DNA from: Dehalococcoidia bacterium
GTDB taxonomy: Bacteria > Chloroflexota > Dehalococcoidia > GIF9 > AB-539-J10
Assembly (NCBI GenBank): GCA_030621105.1
Contig: JAUXIH010000015.1
Location: forward strand, 1 to 13,552
DNA length: 13,552 bases
Reading direction: 5' to 3'
Below, piece after piece: positions 6,255-13,384 of this stretch. The notes beneath the pieces were generated by a model. It was not told the origin of the DNA and did no database searches. It worked only from the letters and a program-made list of their open reading frames with translations. A program made the translations under genes and the position numbers. Positions within the stretch are counted from its first letter, which is position 1. Each line of letters begins with the position of its first letter.

Positions 6255-7274
6255 CTACAGGCCTTTGCTGGCAATGTAGATAGCAAGATCAGCAATCCGA
6301 GCACTATAGGCCCACTCGTTATCATACCAGGTCAACACCTTAACCATATTCCCATCCATCACCCTTGTAGACAGGGCATCAACAATCGCTGAATAGGTAG
6401 TTCCCACTATATCTCGAGATACCAGCGGCTCTTCAGTATATCCCAGTATCCCCTTCATCTCATTCTCTGAAGCCTTCTTCAGCAGGCTGTTTACTTCCTC
6501 GGCGGTAGTATCGCGCCCGACAATAGCAGTGACATCCGAGAGTGAACCTGCGGGCGTCGGCACCCGCATCGACATCCCATCAAACTTACCTTTAAGCGCC
6601 GGAATAACCTCGGTGACCGCTACTGCAGCATTAGTGGTGGTGGGAATTATTGACAGTGCAGCAGCACGAGCTCGGCGTAAATCCTTATGGCCAAAATCCA
6701 GGATTCTCTGATCATTGGTGTAAGAATGAATGGTGGTCATCAATGCTTTTTCAATACCAAGATTATCCAGCAAGACCTTCATAAGTGGAGTCAAGCTATT
6801 CGTAGTGCAGGAAGCCATAGAGATCAGCTGGTGCTGGTCAGGATTGTAATCATCCTGGTTAACTCCCATATTAACCATAACCGCATTTGCCGCGGTGCCC
6901 TTGTACCGAGCAGTCAAAATTACCTTCTTGGCGCCAGCATCAAGGTGACGAAGAACATCTGGAATACTAGTAAATATTCCCGTGGATTCCAGGATTATCT
7001 CAGCTCCCAGATCTCGCCAGGGCAATTTTTCTGGCTCACGTTCTGCTAATACCTTAATTGCCCTCCCATCCACTACGATAGCATCCCCCTTAGCTTCCAC
7101 TGTGCCAGGATAAACTCCATAGGTGCTATCATATTTAAACAGGTGCGCACTAGTTTTAACATCGGTGAGATCATTCACCGCGACAACTTCCAGATCCTTA
7201 CCATGCAATTGCTTGATTGCCCTGAGTGTTAACCTTCCGATACGGCCAAATCCATTAATACCAATCGTCGTCAT
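6255..7274 (-). CDS. gap: Glyceraldehyde-3-phosphate dehydrogenase, type I
   Basis: A protein of 339 residues, normal for the family. It catalyses oxidative phosphorylation of glyceraldehyde 3-phosphate to 1,3-bisphosphoglycerate with NAD(P) in glycolysis or gluconeogenesis. Seen: NAD fold GINGFGRIGR (5-14), VNDLTD with Asp35 suggesting NAD preference, catalytic Cys156 in SMASCTTNSL, His183 in TIHSYTND, and WYDNEWAYS near the end. Variations from the usual pattern: SMASCTTN instead of SNASCTTN, and TARYKG (121-126) instead of the common SAPAKG/TAPAKG, close to the coenzyme site. The ATG at 7274 is preceded by an ideal AGGAGGT six bases away, the strongest ribosome site in the window, implying high expression. 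It follows the metallo-hydrolase gene by 22 bases, probably as the last gene of the pth-to-gap operon. Confidence 0.96.
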   Translation of the reverse strand: MTTIGINGFGRIGRLTLRAIKQLHGKDLEVVAVNDLTDVKTSAHLFKYDSTYGVYPGTVEAKGDAIVVDGRAIKVLAEREPEKLPWRDLGAEIILESTGIFTSIPDVLRHLDAGAKKVILTARYKGTAANAVMVNMGVNQDDYNPDQHQLISMASCTTNSLTPLMKVLLDNLGIEKALMTTIHSYTNDQRILDFGHKDLRRARAAALSIIPTTTNAAVAVTEVIPALKGKFDGMSMRVPTPAGSLSDVTAIVGRDTTAEEVNSLLKKASENEMKGILGYTEEPLVSRDIVGTTYSAIVDALSTRVMDGNMVKVLTWYDNEWAYSARIADLAIYIASKGL

Positions 7275-7280
7275 TTACTT

Positions 7281-7287
7281 ACCTCCT
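7281..7287 (-). promoter_or_regulatory. Consensus Shine-Dalgarno of gap
   Basis: Minus-strand AGGAGGT ends six bases before the gap ATG. It stands out because most other genes here have weak or no ribosome sites and rely on coupling to the preceding gene, so gap can be translated independently and strongly within the operon. Confidence 0.75.
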
Positions 7288-7296
7288 GATATATCA

Positions 7297-8292
7297 TCAA
7301 TCCTTGGCTAAATATAACGCAACTCCCTCTCGATTAATCATGCCAACATCCCCTTCAATCATCAGTGCCTTGATATAAGCAATGGTCTCCAGCAGGAGTG
7401 AACGCTTATGCCAGGCATCCAGCGAAGCAAATGAAATATCTGCCATGTCCTGTCTCTGGTAAATCTCCTGAGCTACCTGATATGCTGTCCTGATATCATC
7501 CCTTAACACCTGCATGACAATCCTCTTTCGCTGTTCACGATACCGTAGCGTGTCTGCCACTCGCAACTTCAAACTACTAAATGTTGGTCCATGACCAGGA
7601 AAGACAAAGCTAGCCCCGACATCCCCAGTTCTTCTCAGGGAGCCAATATAATCATTCATGGGATTTTCACCCGATTGTGGATGTAGCCCGACATTGGGCA
7701 TAGCATCAAATAATACATGGTCTCCAGAAAAGAACAACCTTCTTCTGGGCTCATAAAGACATATGTGTCCCGGGGAATGCCCTGGCATCCACAGAACCTC
7801 AAGGGTGAAGGTCCCATTATTAATTCTGTCACCCTGATCCAACAAAACATCAGGGTTCTCTGGTACCACAAACGGTTTCATCCACGATGATGCTCCCACC
7901 ATATCCGGTAGTTCATCTTGAGGTACTCCATTGCGCTTAAGCTCGCTGCCCAACCCCTGGAGAAGTTCCCCAGAGTCAACATACCTCGAGCCAATCAACT
8001 CAGCCTCAATTCTGTGCATGGTTACCGTCGCTCCACAAATCTGTTTTATCTTGCTGGCTAAGCCGTAATGGTCAGGGTGAATATGAGTCACAACCACTGT
8101 CTGTATATGTTTAAAACTCAGTCGATCCTCTTTTAACCCTTGTTGCAAAGCAGCAAGGGATTCCACGGAATCCCAACCAGTATCAATCAGTATGTCCCCC
8201 TCACTACCCTCTAGCAAATACACATTGGCATCTTCAGAAATGCCTTTAGGAAAGGGAAGCTTTATCTGATGTACTCCACGTACTACTTCCAT
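7297..8292 (-). CDS. Metallo-beta-lactamase-fold hydrolase (LACTB2/glyoxalase II-like)
   Basis: A protein of 331 residues with the full set of metal ligands: THIHPDH (His70, His72, Asp74, His75), GHSPGH (His176), FFSGDH (Asp191) and FPGHGP (His234), consistent with a two-metal hydrolase. The region after about 240 (RVADTLRYREQRKRIVMQVL) is helical and resembles the winged-helix C-terminal part of LACTB2-like proteins. This superfamily includes thioesterases such as glyoxalase II, and nucleases; the substrate cannot be read from sequence. The ATG at 8292 lies inside the end of eno (10-base overlap) with AAAGG only two bases upstream, so translation is probably coupled. Its place between enolase and GAPDH suggests a metabolic role such as thioester or metabolite-repair hydrolysis, but that is inference. 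Cytoplasmic; no signal peptide. Confidence 0.9.
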   Translation of the reverse strand: MEVVRGVHQIKLPFPKGISEDANVYLLEGSEGDILIDTGWDSVESLAALQQGLKEDRLSFKHIQTVVVTHIHPDHYGLASKIKQICGATVTMHRIEAELIGSRYVDSGELLQGLGSELKRNGVPQDELPDMVGASSWMKPFVVPENPDVLLDQGDRINNGTFTLEVLWMPGHSPGHICLYEPRRRLFFSGDHVLFDAMPNVGLHPQSGENPMNDYIGSLRRTGDVGASFVFPGHGPTFSSLKLRVADTLRYREQRKRIVMQVLRDDIRTAYQVAQEIYQRQDMADISFASLDAWHKRSLLLETIAYIKALMIEGDVGMINREGVALYLAKD

Positions 8293-9590
8293 AACCTTTG
8301 TAAATTATACAAGGCCTCCCTCCCGGCATACCTGGCACTCCCAGCCAGGTCTGCTTCAATATCAATGAGACGATTATATTTAGCCAACCTCTCACCTCGA
8401 CAGGGAGCACCAGACTTAAGAAATCCCGCATTGGTAGCCACAGACAGGTCAGCAATCGTGGTATCCACAGTCTCTCCAGAACGATGACTGATGACGGTGG
8501 TCCACCTTGCCTTCTGTGCCCTTTCAATTACCCGTAGAGTCTCGCTCAATGTACCTATCTGATTCGGTTTCACCAGTATGGAATTAGAGGCCTTCCCGGC
8601 AATCCCTCTCTCGAGCCTCTCTATACTGGTAACATAGAGGTCATCACCAACAATCTGAATCTCCTTGCCTAACCTTGCTGTGAGCGACAACCAGCCCTGC
8701 CAATCATCCTCCGCCAAACCATCTTCGATACTAATGATGGGATAATCTGATACCAACTTCACATAATAATCAACCATCTCATTAGAGGTCAGGGTTACCC
8801 CCTCACGGGACAAAACATACTTGTTTCCCTGATAAAAACTGTTGGCAGCAGGGTCAAGAGCAATAAATATATCCTGACCTGCTTTATACTTCGCTAGCCC
8901 TATCGCATCCAGAATCAGTTCCACGGCATCCTTATTGCTGGAAAGCTGCGGAGCAAAACCCCCCTCATCACCAACATTAGTGCTCAACCCCTTTTGCTCC
9001 AATACCTCGTGTAACCGATGGTATATCTCACTACTCATACGAAGCGCATGAGCAAAGCTGCTGGCACCCACAGGCACTATCATAAACTCCTGAAAATCGG
9101 TAGAGCCTGAAGCATGCTTACCTCCATTGAGGATATTTAACATCGGCACAGGGAGCAAGGAAGCCGCTGCTCCTCCCAGGTATCTGTAAAGCGGGACATC
9201 TAAAAAGTTAGCTCCTGCCCGAGCCACCGCCAGGGAAACGCCCAGTATGGCATTCGCCCCCAGGGAAGCCTTATTGGGTGTTCCATCAAGGTCAATCAAC
9301 ATAGAGTCAACATTAGTTTGATCCAGAGCTGACATGCCCACCAATTTAGGGGCAATATCATTCTCCACATGTCCTACGGCAGTCAACACGCCAAGACCCC
9401 CAAACCTGCTGGCATCCCCATCACGAAGCTCTACCGCCTCATGCTTGCCCGTGCTGGTTCCCGACGGGACAGAAGCCATCCCAACAGTACCATCAACCAG
9501 GGTCACCTTGGCTTCAATGGTAGGATTACCCCGTGAATCAAGAATCTCTCTCGCTATGATGTTCTCAATGCTCGCCATCTCTATAGACAT
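8283..9590 (-). CDS. eno: Enolase (phosphopyruvate hydratase)
   Basis: A protein of 435 residues. It interconverts 2-phosphoglycerate and phosphoenolpyruvate, using magnesium. Seen: ILDSRGNPTIE (16-26), VPSGTSTGKHEAVELRDG (41-58), catalytic Glu209 in GDEGGF, metal ligands Asp246 (ALDPAA), Glu289 (SIEDG) and Asp316 (VGDDL), catalytic Lys341 in LVKPNQIGT, ISHRSGET (367-374), and Lys392 in LKSGAPCRGERLAKYN. All key residues are kept; the loops KHEA and GGKHASGSTDFQEF deviate from the commonest forms but keep His159 and Glu168. The ATG at 9590 has GAGG four bases upstream and starts one base after the stop of the LOG-like gene, so the two are coupled; an ATG at 9578 is less well supported. Second gene of glycolysis in this cluster besides gap. 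Confidence 0.97.
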   Translation of the reverse strand: MSIEMASIENIIAREILDSRGNPTIEAKVTLVDGTVGMASVPSGTSTGKHEAVELRDGDASRFGGLGVLTAVGHVENDIAPKLVGMSALDQTNVDSMLIDLDGTPNKASLGANAILGVSLAVARAGANFLDVPLYRYLGGAAASLLPVPMLNILNGGKHASGSTDFQEFMIVPVGASSFAHALRMSSEIYHRLHEVLEQKGLSTNVGDEGGFAPQLSSNKDAVELILDAIGLAKYKAGQDIFIALDPAANSFYQGNKYVLSREGVTLTSNEMVDYYVKLVSDYPIISIEDGLAEDDWQGWLSLTARLGKEIQIVGDDLYVTSIERLERGIAGKASNSILVKPNQIGTLSETLRVIERAQKARWTTVISHRSGETVDTTIADLSVATNAGFLKSGAPCRGERLAKYNRLIDIEADLAGSARYAGREALYNLQRLWK

Positions 9591-9591
9591 T

Positions 9592-10074
9592 TCACCTCTG
9601 ACCCTCCTTATTCTGGGCTAAAGAAAGAGCTTTATCCACCGCGTCAGCAACATTCCGAGCGCGGATAATCGTACCATCTTCCTTGCCCCCACGAGATAAT
9701 ACCCAGGTATTCAAACCAACAACTGGAATACCTCTCTTCAAGGCATGCCCAATCTCACTGAGTGTCCCATACCGACCTCCAATGGCAATCACTGCCTGAG
9801 CTGACTGCACGACCATGGCATTGCGTCCCTCCCCCACCCCCGTGGCAATGGCAACATCAACCCAGGGATTAGCCATCTCAGGGTCCTTGCCAGGCAAGAT
9901 GCCCACGGTCAAGCCCCCCTTCAATTTGGCACCACGGCACACTGCCTCCATGGCTCCCCCTAATCCACCACATACCACAGTAGCCCCACGGCTGGCTAAC
10001 TGCTCTCCAATCTCCTGGGCTAGTTTAGCTTCCTCAACGGAGCAAGCAGCATTCCCAATAACAGCAACAACCAT
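9592..10074 (-). CDS. LOG-like / TIGR00725-family protein (SLOG Rossmann fold)
   Basis: A protein of 160 residues with a nucleotide-binding Rossmann-like fold: VAVIGN at the start, GGLGGAMEAVCRGA (36-49), ILPGKDPEMAN (59-69) and AIGGRYGTLSEIGHAL (97-112). These are the glycine-rich motifs shared by LOG (cytokinin-activating phosphoribohydrolase), molybdenum-cofactor-carrier and TIGR00725 proteins; the length and GGRYGT variant fit the TIGR00725 group best. Reported activities in the wider superfamily are nucleotide or cofactor binding and hydrolysis of nucleoside monophosphates; nothing here fixes a substrate. It follows pth by 42 bases and its stop is one base from the eno start. The ATG at 10074 is forced by an upstream in-frame stop and has no ribosome site. 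A TATACT seven bases before it may allow leaderless transcription. Confidence 0.85.
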   Translation of the reverse strand: MVVAVIGNAACSVEEAKLAQEIGEQLASRGATVVCGGLGGAMEAVCRGAKLKGGLTVGILPGKDPEMANPWVDVAIATGVGEGRNAMVVQSAQAVIAIGGRYGTLSEIGHALKRGIPVVGLNTWVLSRGGKEDGTIIRARNVADAVDKALSLAQNKEGQR

Positions 10075-10116
10075 AGTACAAAGTATACACTACCTGTACC
10101 CGCCAAATCCTCGTTT

Positions 10117-10692
10117 CTAGTTAAACCTGCTCATAGCTATCTCCATCCCATGCTGGAGAAAACAATCGATAGCTTCAGATACCTCAAGAATCGCCGGCTT
10201 GAGTATTTCCTCCTCCCGAGAAGTAATATCGCCAAGCACATAATCAACTATCGTGTCGGTGTCAGTGATGGACACGCCCGCGAAATCAGCCGGTCGGCCA
10301 ATACCTACCCTGATGCGAGGGAACTCATCACTCCCTAGTTCAGATATAATAGATCTCATCCCCTTATGGCCCCCAGGCCCACCATTTTGGCGCAAGCGAA
10401 CTTTACCCAGGGGTAAATCCAGGTCATCACAAATCACCAGGATATCCTCAACAGCAACATGATACCTGCGTGCCAGGGAAGCAACGGATTCACCACTGAG
10501 GTTGATAAAGGTGCTGGGCTTGACCAGCAATAATTCACCAGTTTTATCAAATCCTACCCTGGCCCGACACTGCTGCCGGTCAAAATGGATATCATGAATC
10601 TTGGCGAAATGGTTCAGGCAGTGAAACCCAATGTTATGACGATTACGCGCATATATCCTCCCCCGATTTCCCAAGCCAACAATTAACTTCAT
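10117..10692 (-). CDS. pth: Peptidyl-tRNA hydrolase
   Basis: A protein of 191 residues, typical length. It releases tRNA from peptidyl-tRNAs that drop off ribosomes. Seen: MKLIVGLGN at the start, catalytic His19 in RHNIGF, KPSTFINLSGESV with Asn64, ICDDLDLPLGKVRL (87-100) and GGPGGHKGMRSII (104-116). Two departures from the commonest form: GNRG (8-11) where GNPG is usual, and GGHKG where many Pth have GGHNG; the latter asparagine helps bind tRNA in E. coli. The ATG at 10692 has GGGGAG about six bases upstream. It is the first gene of the minus-strand cluster that continues to eno and gap, and lies divergent from the NUDIX gene. A TATAAT at 10717-10722 is the likely promoter. Confidence 0.95.
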   Translation of the reverse strand: MKLIVGLGNRGRIYARNRHNIGFHCLNHFAKIHDIHFDRQQCRARVGFDKTGELLLVKPSTFINLSGESVASLARRYHVAVEDILVICDDLDLPLGKVRLRQNGGPGGHKGMRSIISELGSDEFPRIRVGIGRPADFAGVSITDTDTIVDYVLGDITSREEEILKPAILEVSEAIDCFLQHGMEIAMSRFN

Positions 10693-10716
10693 GAACGTCT
10701 CCCCACTTTATGTTAT

Positions 10717-10722
10717 ATTATA
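10717..10722 (-). promoter_or_regulatory. Candidate -10 box for the pth-eno-gap operon
   Basis: Minus-strand TATAAT, 24 bases before the pth ATG, would give a leader of about 17 bases containing the GGGGAG ribosome site. No TTGACA-like box lies 16-18 bases upstream (GCAAAG at 17), so it is either a weak or activator-dependent promoter. Confidence 0.45.
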
Positions 10723-10735
10723 AACTAAACTAGTA

Positions 10736-10741
10736 TATACT
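10736..10741 (+). promoter_or_regulatory. Candidate -10 box for the NUDIX gene
   Basis: Plus-strand TATACT lies 15 bases before the ATG at 10757, with TTATAT 17 bases upstream as a poor -35. The transcript would begin about eight bases before the start codon, leaving no room for a ribosome site; none is seen apart from AGGG touching the ATG. Confidence 0.35.
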
Positions 10742-10756
10742 TTGCCTCTTCCAGGG

Positions 10757-11263
10757 ATGAAAGAATATAACTATTGCCCTATCTGTGGAGCTCCTCTACA
10801 TGCAGGATTCATCGATGGTAAGACGAGAAAATGTTGCTCCAACTGCGACTTCGTCGATTATAAGAATCCTCTGCCGGTAGCTCTGGCAGTCGCAGTAAAA
10901 GGCAAACAGCTCCTGCTAATCAAGAGAGGCATCCCTCCCAAAAAAGGAATATGGGCCTCCCCTTCAGGTTTCATCGAGAGCGGAGAGACCTCAGAGCAAG
11001 CTTGCCTGAGAGAACTAAAGGAGGAAACGGGAACCTCGGGAGAAATAGTAAAGCTGATCGGCATAGCACGGCGAGAGGACAAGGAAATTTATGGAGACAT
11101 GTTGATTGTTCAATATCTCGTAAAAGTAACTAGCGACAAGCTAATCCCAAATGATGAAGTGGAGGATGCCAGATTCTTTAACATCCCAGAATTACCAAGC
11201 TATTACGCCAACTTGTTCCAGACCACCATCGCAGAAATCCAAGAGAAACCTCCATTACAATAG
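10757..11263 (+). CDS. NUDIX hydrolase with N-terminal zinc ribbon
   Basis: A protein of 168 residues. A zinc ribbon (YCPICG with Cys7 and Cys10, then CCSNC with Cys26/27 and Cys30) is followed by the NUDIX fold. The NUDIX box is complete: G71-x5-E77-x7-R85-E86-L-x-E89-E90-x-G92. Such enzymes hydrolyse nucleoside diphosphates linked to another group; a zinc ribbon before the NUDIX fold recalls NudC-type NADH pyrophosphatases, but the NudC-specific SQPWPFPxS stretch is not present, so the substrate is open (ADP-ribose or nucleotide housekeeping are options). The ATG at 10757 was chosen; an in-frame TTG at 10742 would add five residues but overlaps the -10 box. It is the only clear plus-strand gene, divergent from pth and convergent with ligA, so it is a single-gene unit. 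Confidence 0.92.
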   Translation: MKEYNYCPICGAPLHAGFIDGKTRKCCSNCDFVDYKNPLPVALAVAVKGKQLLLIKRGIPPKKGIWASPSGFIESGETSEQACLRELKEETGTSGEIVKLIGIARREDKEIYGDMLIVQYLVKVTSDKLIPNDEVEDARFFNIPELPSYYANLFQTTIAEIQEKPPLQ

Positions 11264-11290
11264 AGTGTGAAAAGAGCCTTTTAACATAAC
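11264..11290. other. Convergent spacer between NUDIX gene and ligA
   Basis: Only 27 bases separate the two convergent stops. The spacer holds AAAAG-AGC-CTTTT, a five-pair AT-rich inverted repeat that could serve weakly as a terminator in both directions. No GC-rich stem is present, so termination may rely on Rho or on the collision of the two transcripts. Confidence 0.3.
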
Positions 11291-13318
11291 TTAAGGTTTT
11301 ATATCTTCCTGTCCTAGCAAGTTGAGAAACTGCTCCTCGGTTACCATCTCCACCCCAAGCTGTTGAGCTCTTGCCAGTTTAGAGCCAGGGTCAGATCCAA
11401 CTACTACATAAGACGTCTTTTTCGTAACACTCGAGCTAGCTTTACCTCCCCTCTCCTTTATCTTGGCCTCCGCCTCATCTCGGCTTAGAGAATCCAGCTT
11501 CCCTGTCAGCACAAACTCCCTGCCAGCCAGAGTCATCCTCTCAAATTCCGCTGTATCTTTCTTTTCTTCCATCTTAACCCCAGCATCTCGCAGCTTCTGG
11601 ATAATGCTCCGGTTCCCCTCCTGTCGAAAGAAGGTAATGATGCTCTGCGCTATTTTGGGGCCGGTGGAAGGAAGAGTCATAAGCTCCTCCTGGTTGGCAT
11701 TGGCCAAAGCATCAATGCTGGTAAATTTCCCCGCCAGTAACTCGGCATATTCCTCGCCAACATGGATAATCCCCAGGCCGAAGATAAGCCGGGACAAAGG
11801 TCTATCTTTACTCTTCTCGATGGAATCCAATATGTGAGAGACGCTTTTGGCTGCCATCCTGTCCACCTCCAGTAATTTCTCCCTGTTGAGATAATATAAA
11901 TCTCCAGCATCAGCAACGATGCCCCGGTTAAATAAGGCCTGGCACAGCTTATCCCCCACACCATCAATATCCATAGCCCCACGACTAACAAAATGCCTGA
12001 TTTTCTCCAGCGCCTGGGAAGGACAGGCAGCATTAGAGCACCTGTGCATCGCCATCCCTTCCGGCTTTATAATCTCAGCACCACAAACAGGACACTGCTG
12101 GGGCATAAAGAAAACTTTCTCCTCGCCAGTTCTCTTACTTGCTACAGGTCCAACTACCTCCGGTATGACCTCACCAGCCCGCTGCACGACGACAGTATCC
12201 CCAATCCTGATATCCTTGCGGTGAATGTCCTCTTCATTGTGCAGCGCAGCATGACTGATAGTCACTCCACCAATTCGAACTGGCTCGAGAATGGCATAGG
12301 GATTGAGCCGACCTGTTCTCCCCACATTTACACCAATATCAACAAGGCGAGTTGCCCCCTGCACCGCGGGAAACTTACAGGCGATAGCCCATCGTGGCTC
12401 GCGAGCTGCAGCTCCCAGTTCTTGCTGGAAAGCTATAGAATTTACCTTGACTACCACACCATCCGCCTCATATGGCCAGCTTTCACGGTTATCACGCCAA
12501 TTACAGTAATATTCTTCCACCCCATCAAGACCCTGATACCGAGCGATGCCAGGGTTTATCTTGAACCCGAGAGATTTCAGCCAGTGCATAATTTCCCAGT
12601 GAGTATCAGGAGCTGTTCCTCCTTCTACCCATCCCAGACCATAAATAAATATATCCAGAGGACGCTCAGCAGTAACACGAGAATCCAATTGGCGCAGCGA
12701 GCCAGCAGCAGCATTCCGCGGATTGGCAAAGGAATGTAGCCCCTTCCTGACTCTCTCCTCGTTGAGCCGTTTAAATCCAGACTTGGGTAAATAAACTTCA
12801 CCCCTGACCTCAAATTTGTCTGGGGCTTCCCGGGGAACAGAGAGAGGAATGCTTCCAATAGTCCTTACATTCTGAGTGATGTTCTCCCCTCGATAGCCAT
12901 CTCCCCTGGTAGCTCCGGTTACCAGCACGCGATCAACATAGGTCAAAGCTACCGCCAGTCCATCAATTTTAGGCTCGCACACAAGGTCAAATTGTTGACC
13001 TGCCAGCAATTCGGTGACTCTGCGATGCCACGCAACCATCTCTTCGTAGGAAAAGGCATTAGCCAGGCTCAATAGCGGCTGGGGGTGCTCCACAACTCCA
13101 AAAGCTGCTACGGGAGCGGCCCCAATGCGCTGTGTGGGAGAATCCGGAGTGACCAGCTCAGGATGCTCAGTCTCAAGAGCCTTAAGCTCCTGCATCAATG
13201 CGTCATATTCAGCATCGCTGACCTCGGGATTGTCCATGACATAGTAACAATAACTATGATGATTAATGAGCTCTCGTAGCTCTGCTGCTCGGCGATTTAC
13301 ATCACCCATGGTTGTCAT
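11291..13318 (-). CDS. ligA: NAD-dependent DNA ligase LigA
   Basis: A protein of 675 residues, the full family length. It seals nicks in DNA during replication and repair using NAD. Domains in order: Ia (YYVMDNPEVSDAEYD, 25-39), adenylation domain with the AMP-accepting Lys117 in CEPKIDGLA, RGEVYLP (172-178), NPRNAAAGSLRQLD (199-212), OB fold with VGRTGRLNP (332-340), a zinc finger with Cys409, 412, 427 and 432, helix-hairpin-helix repeats (about 440-585) and a C-terminal BRCT domain (about 596-672). The ATG at 13318 was chosen because GAGGGAG lies about six bases upstream; the open frame extends 22 codons further (MIVRFDIVVGEF...) but that part overlaps the predicted promoter and is not ligase-like. 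The ATG at 13309 is also possible. Complete, with no missing catalytic residue. Confidence 0.97.
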   Translation of the reverse strand: MTTMGDVNRRAAELRELINHHSYCYYVMDNPEVSDAEYDALMQELKALETEHPELVTPDSPTQRIGAAPVAAFGVVEHPQPLLSLANAFSYEEMVAWHRRVTELLAGQQFDLVCEPKIDGLAVALTYVDRVLVTGATRGDGYRGENITQNVRTIGSIPLSVPREAPDKFEVRGEVYLPKSGFKRLNEERVRKGLHSFANPRNAAAGSLRQLDSRVTAERPLDIFIYGLGWVEGGTAPDTHWEIMHWLKSLGFKINPGIARYQGLDGVEEYYCNWRDNRESWPYEADGVVVKVNSIAFQQELGAAAREPRWAIACKFPAVQGATRLVDIGVNVGRTGRLNPYAILEPVRIGGVTISHAALHNEEDIHRKDIRIGDTVVVQRAGEVIPEVVGPVASKRTGEEKVFFMPQQCPVCGAEIIKPEGMAMHRCSNAACPSQALEKIRHFVSRGAMDIDGVGDKLCQALFNRGIVADAGDLYYLNREKLLEVDRMAAKSVSHILDSIEKSKDRPLSRLIFGLGIIHVGEEYAELLAGKFTSIDALANANQEELMTLPSTGPKIAQSIITFFRQEGNRSIIQKLRDAGVKMEEKKDTAEFERMTLAGREFVLTGKLDSLSRDEAEAKIKERGGKASSSVTKKTSYVVVGSDPGSKLARAQQLGVEMVTEEQFLNLLGQEDIKP

Positions 13319-13334
13319 AATTAACTCCCTCACC

Positions 13335-13343
13335 AGTATAGCA
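13335..13343 (-). promoter_or_regulatory. Extended -10 promoter for ligA
   Basis: The minus strand reads TGCTATACT, an extended -10 element (TG, one base, TATACT). A TTGACA at 13371-13366 lies 25 bases upstream, too far to be an ideal -35. Initiation about seven bases downstream would leave a leader of roughly 10 bases with the GAGGGAG ribosome site at its 5' end. Confidence 0.5.
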
Positions 13344-13384
13344 TAGCTAAATTCCCCAACCACGATGTCAAACCGAACAATCAA

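Noticed and set aside
10075..10116. GTACA/TGTAC inverted repeat between pth and the LOG-like gene
   Set aside because: Five-base arms with a 14-base loop are expected by chance in this composition.
11993..12739. Long plus-strand open frame of 248 codons
   Set aside because: It lies wholly antisense to ligA, whose domains are intact, and its translation has no domain-like composition.
13319..13384. N-terminal extension of LigA (22 extra codons)
   Set aside because: The extension has no ligase similarity and overlaps a -10 element and a good ribosome site that point to the ATG at 13318.
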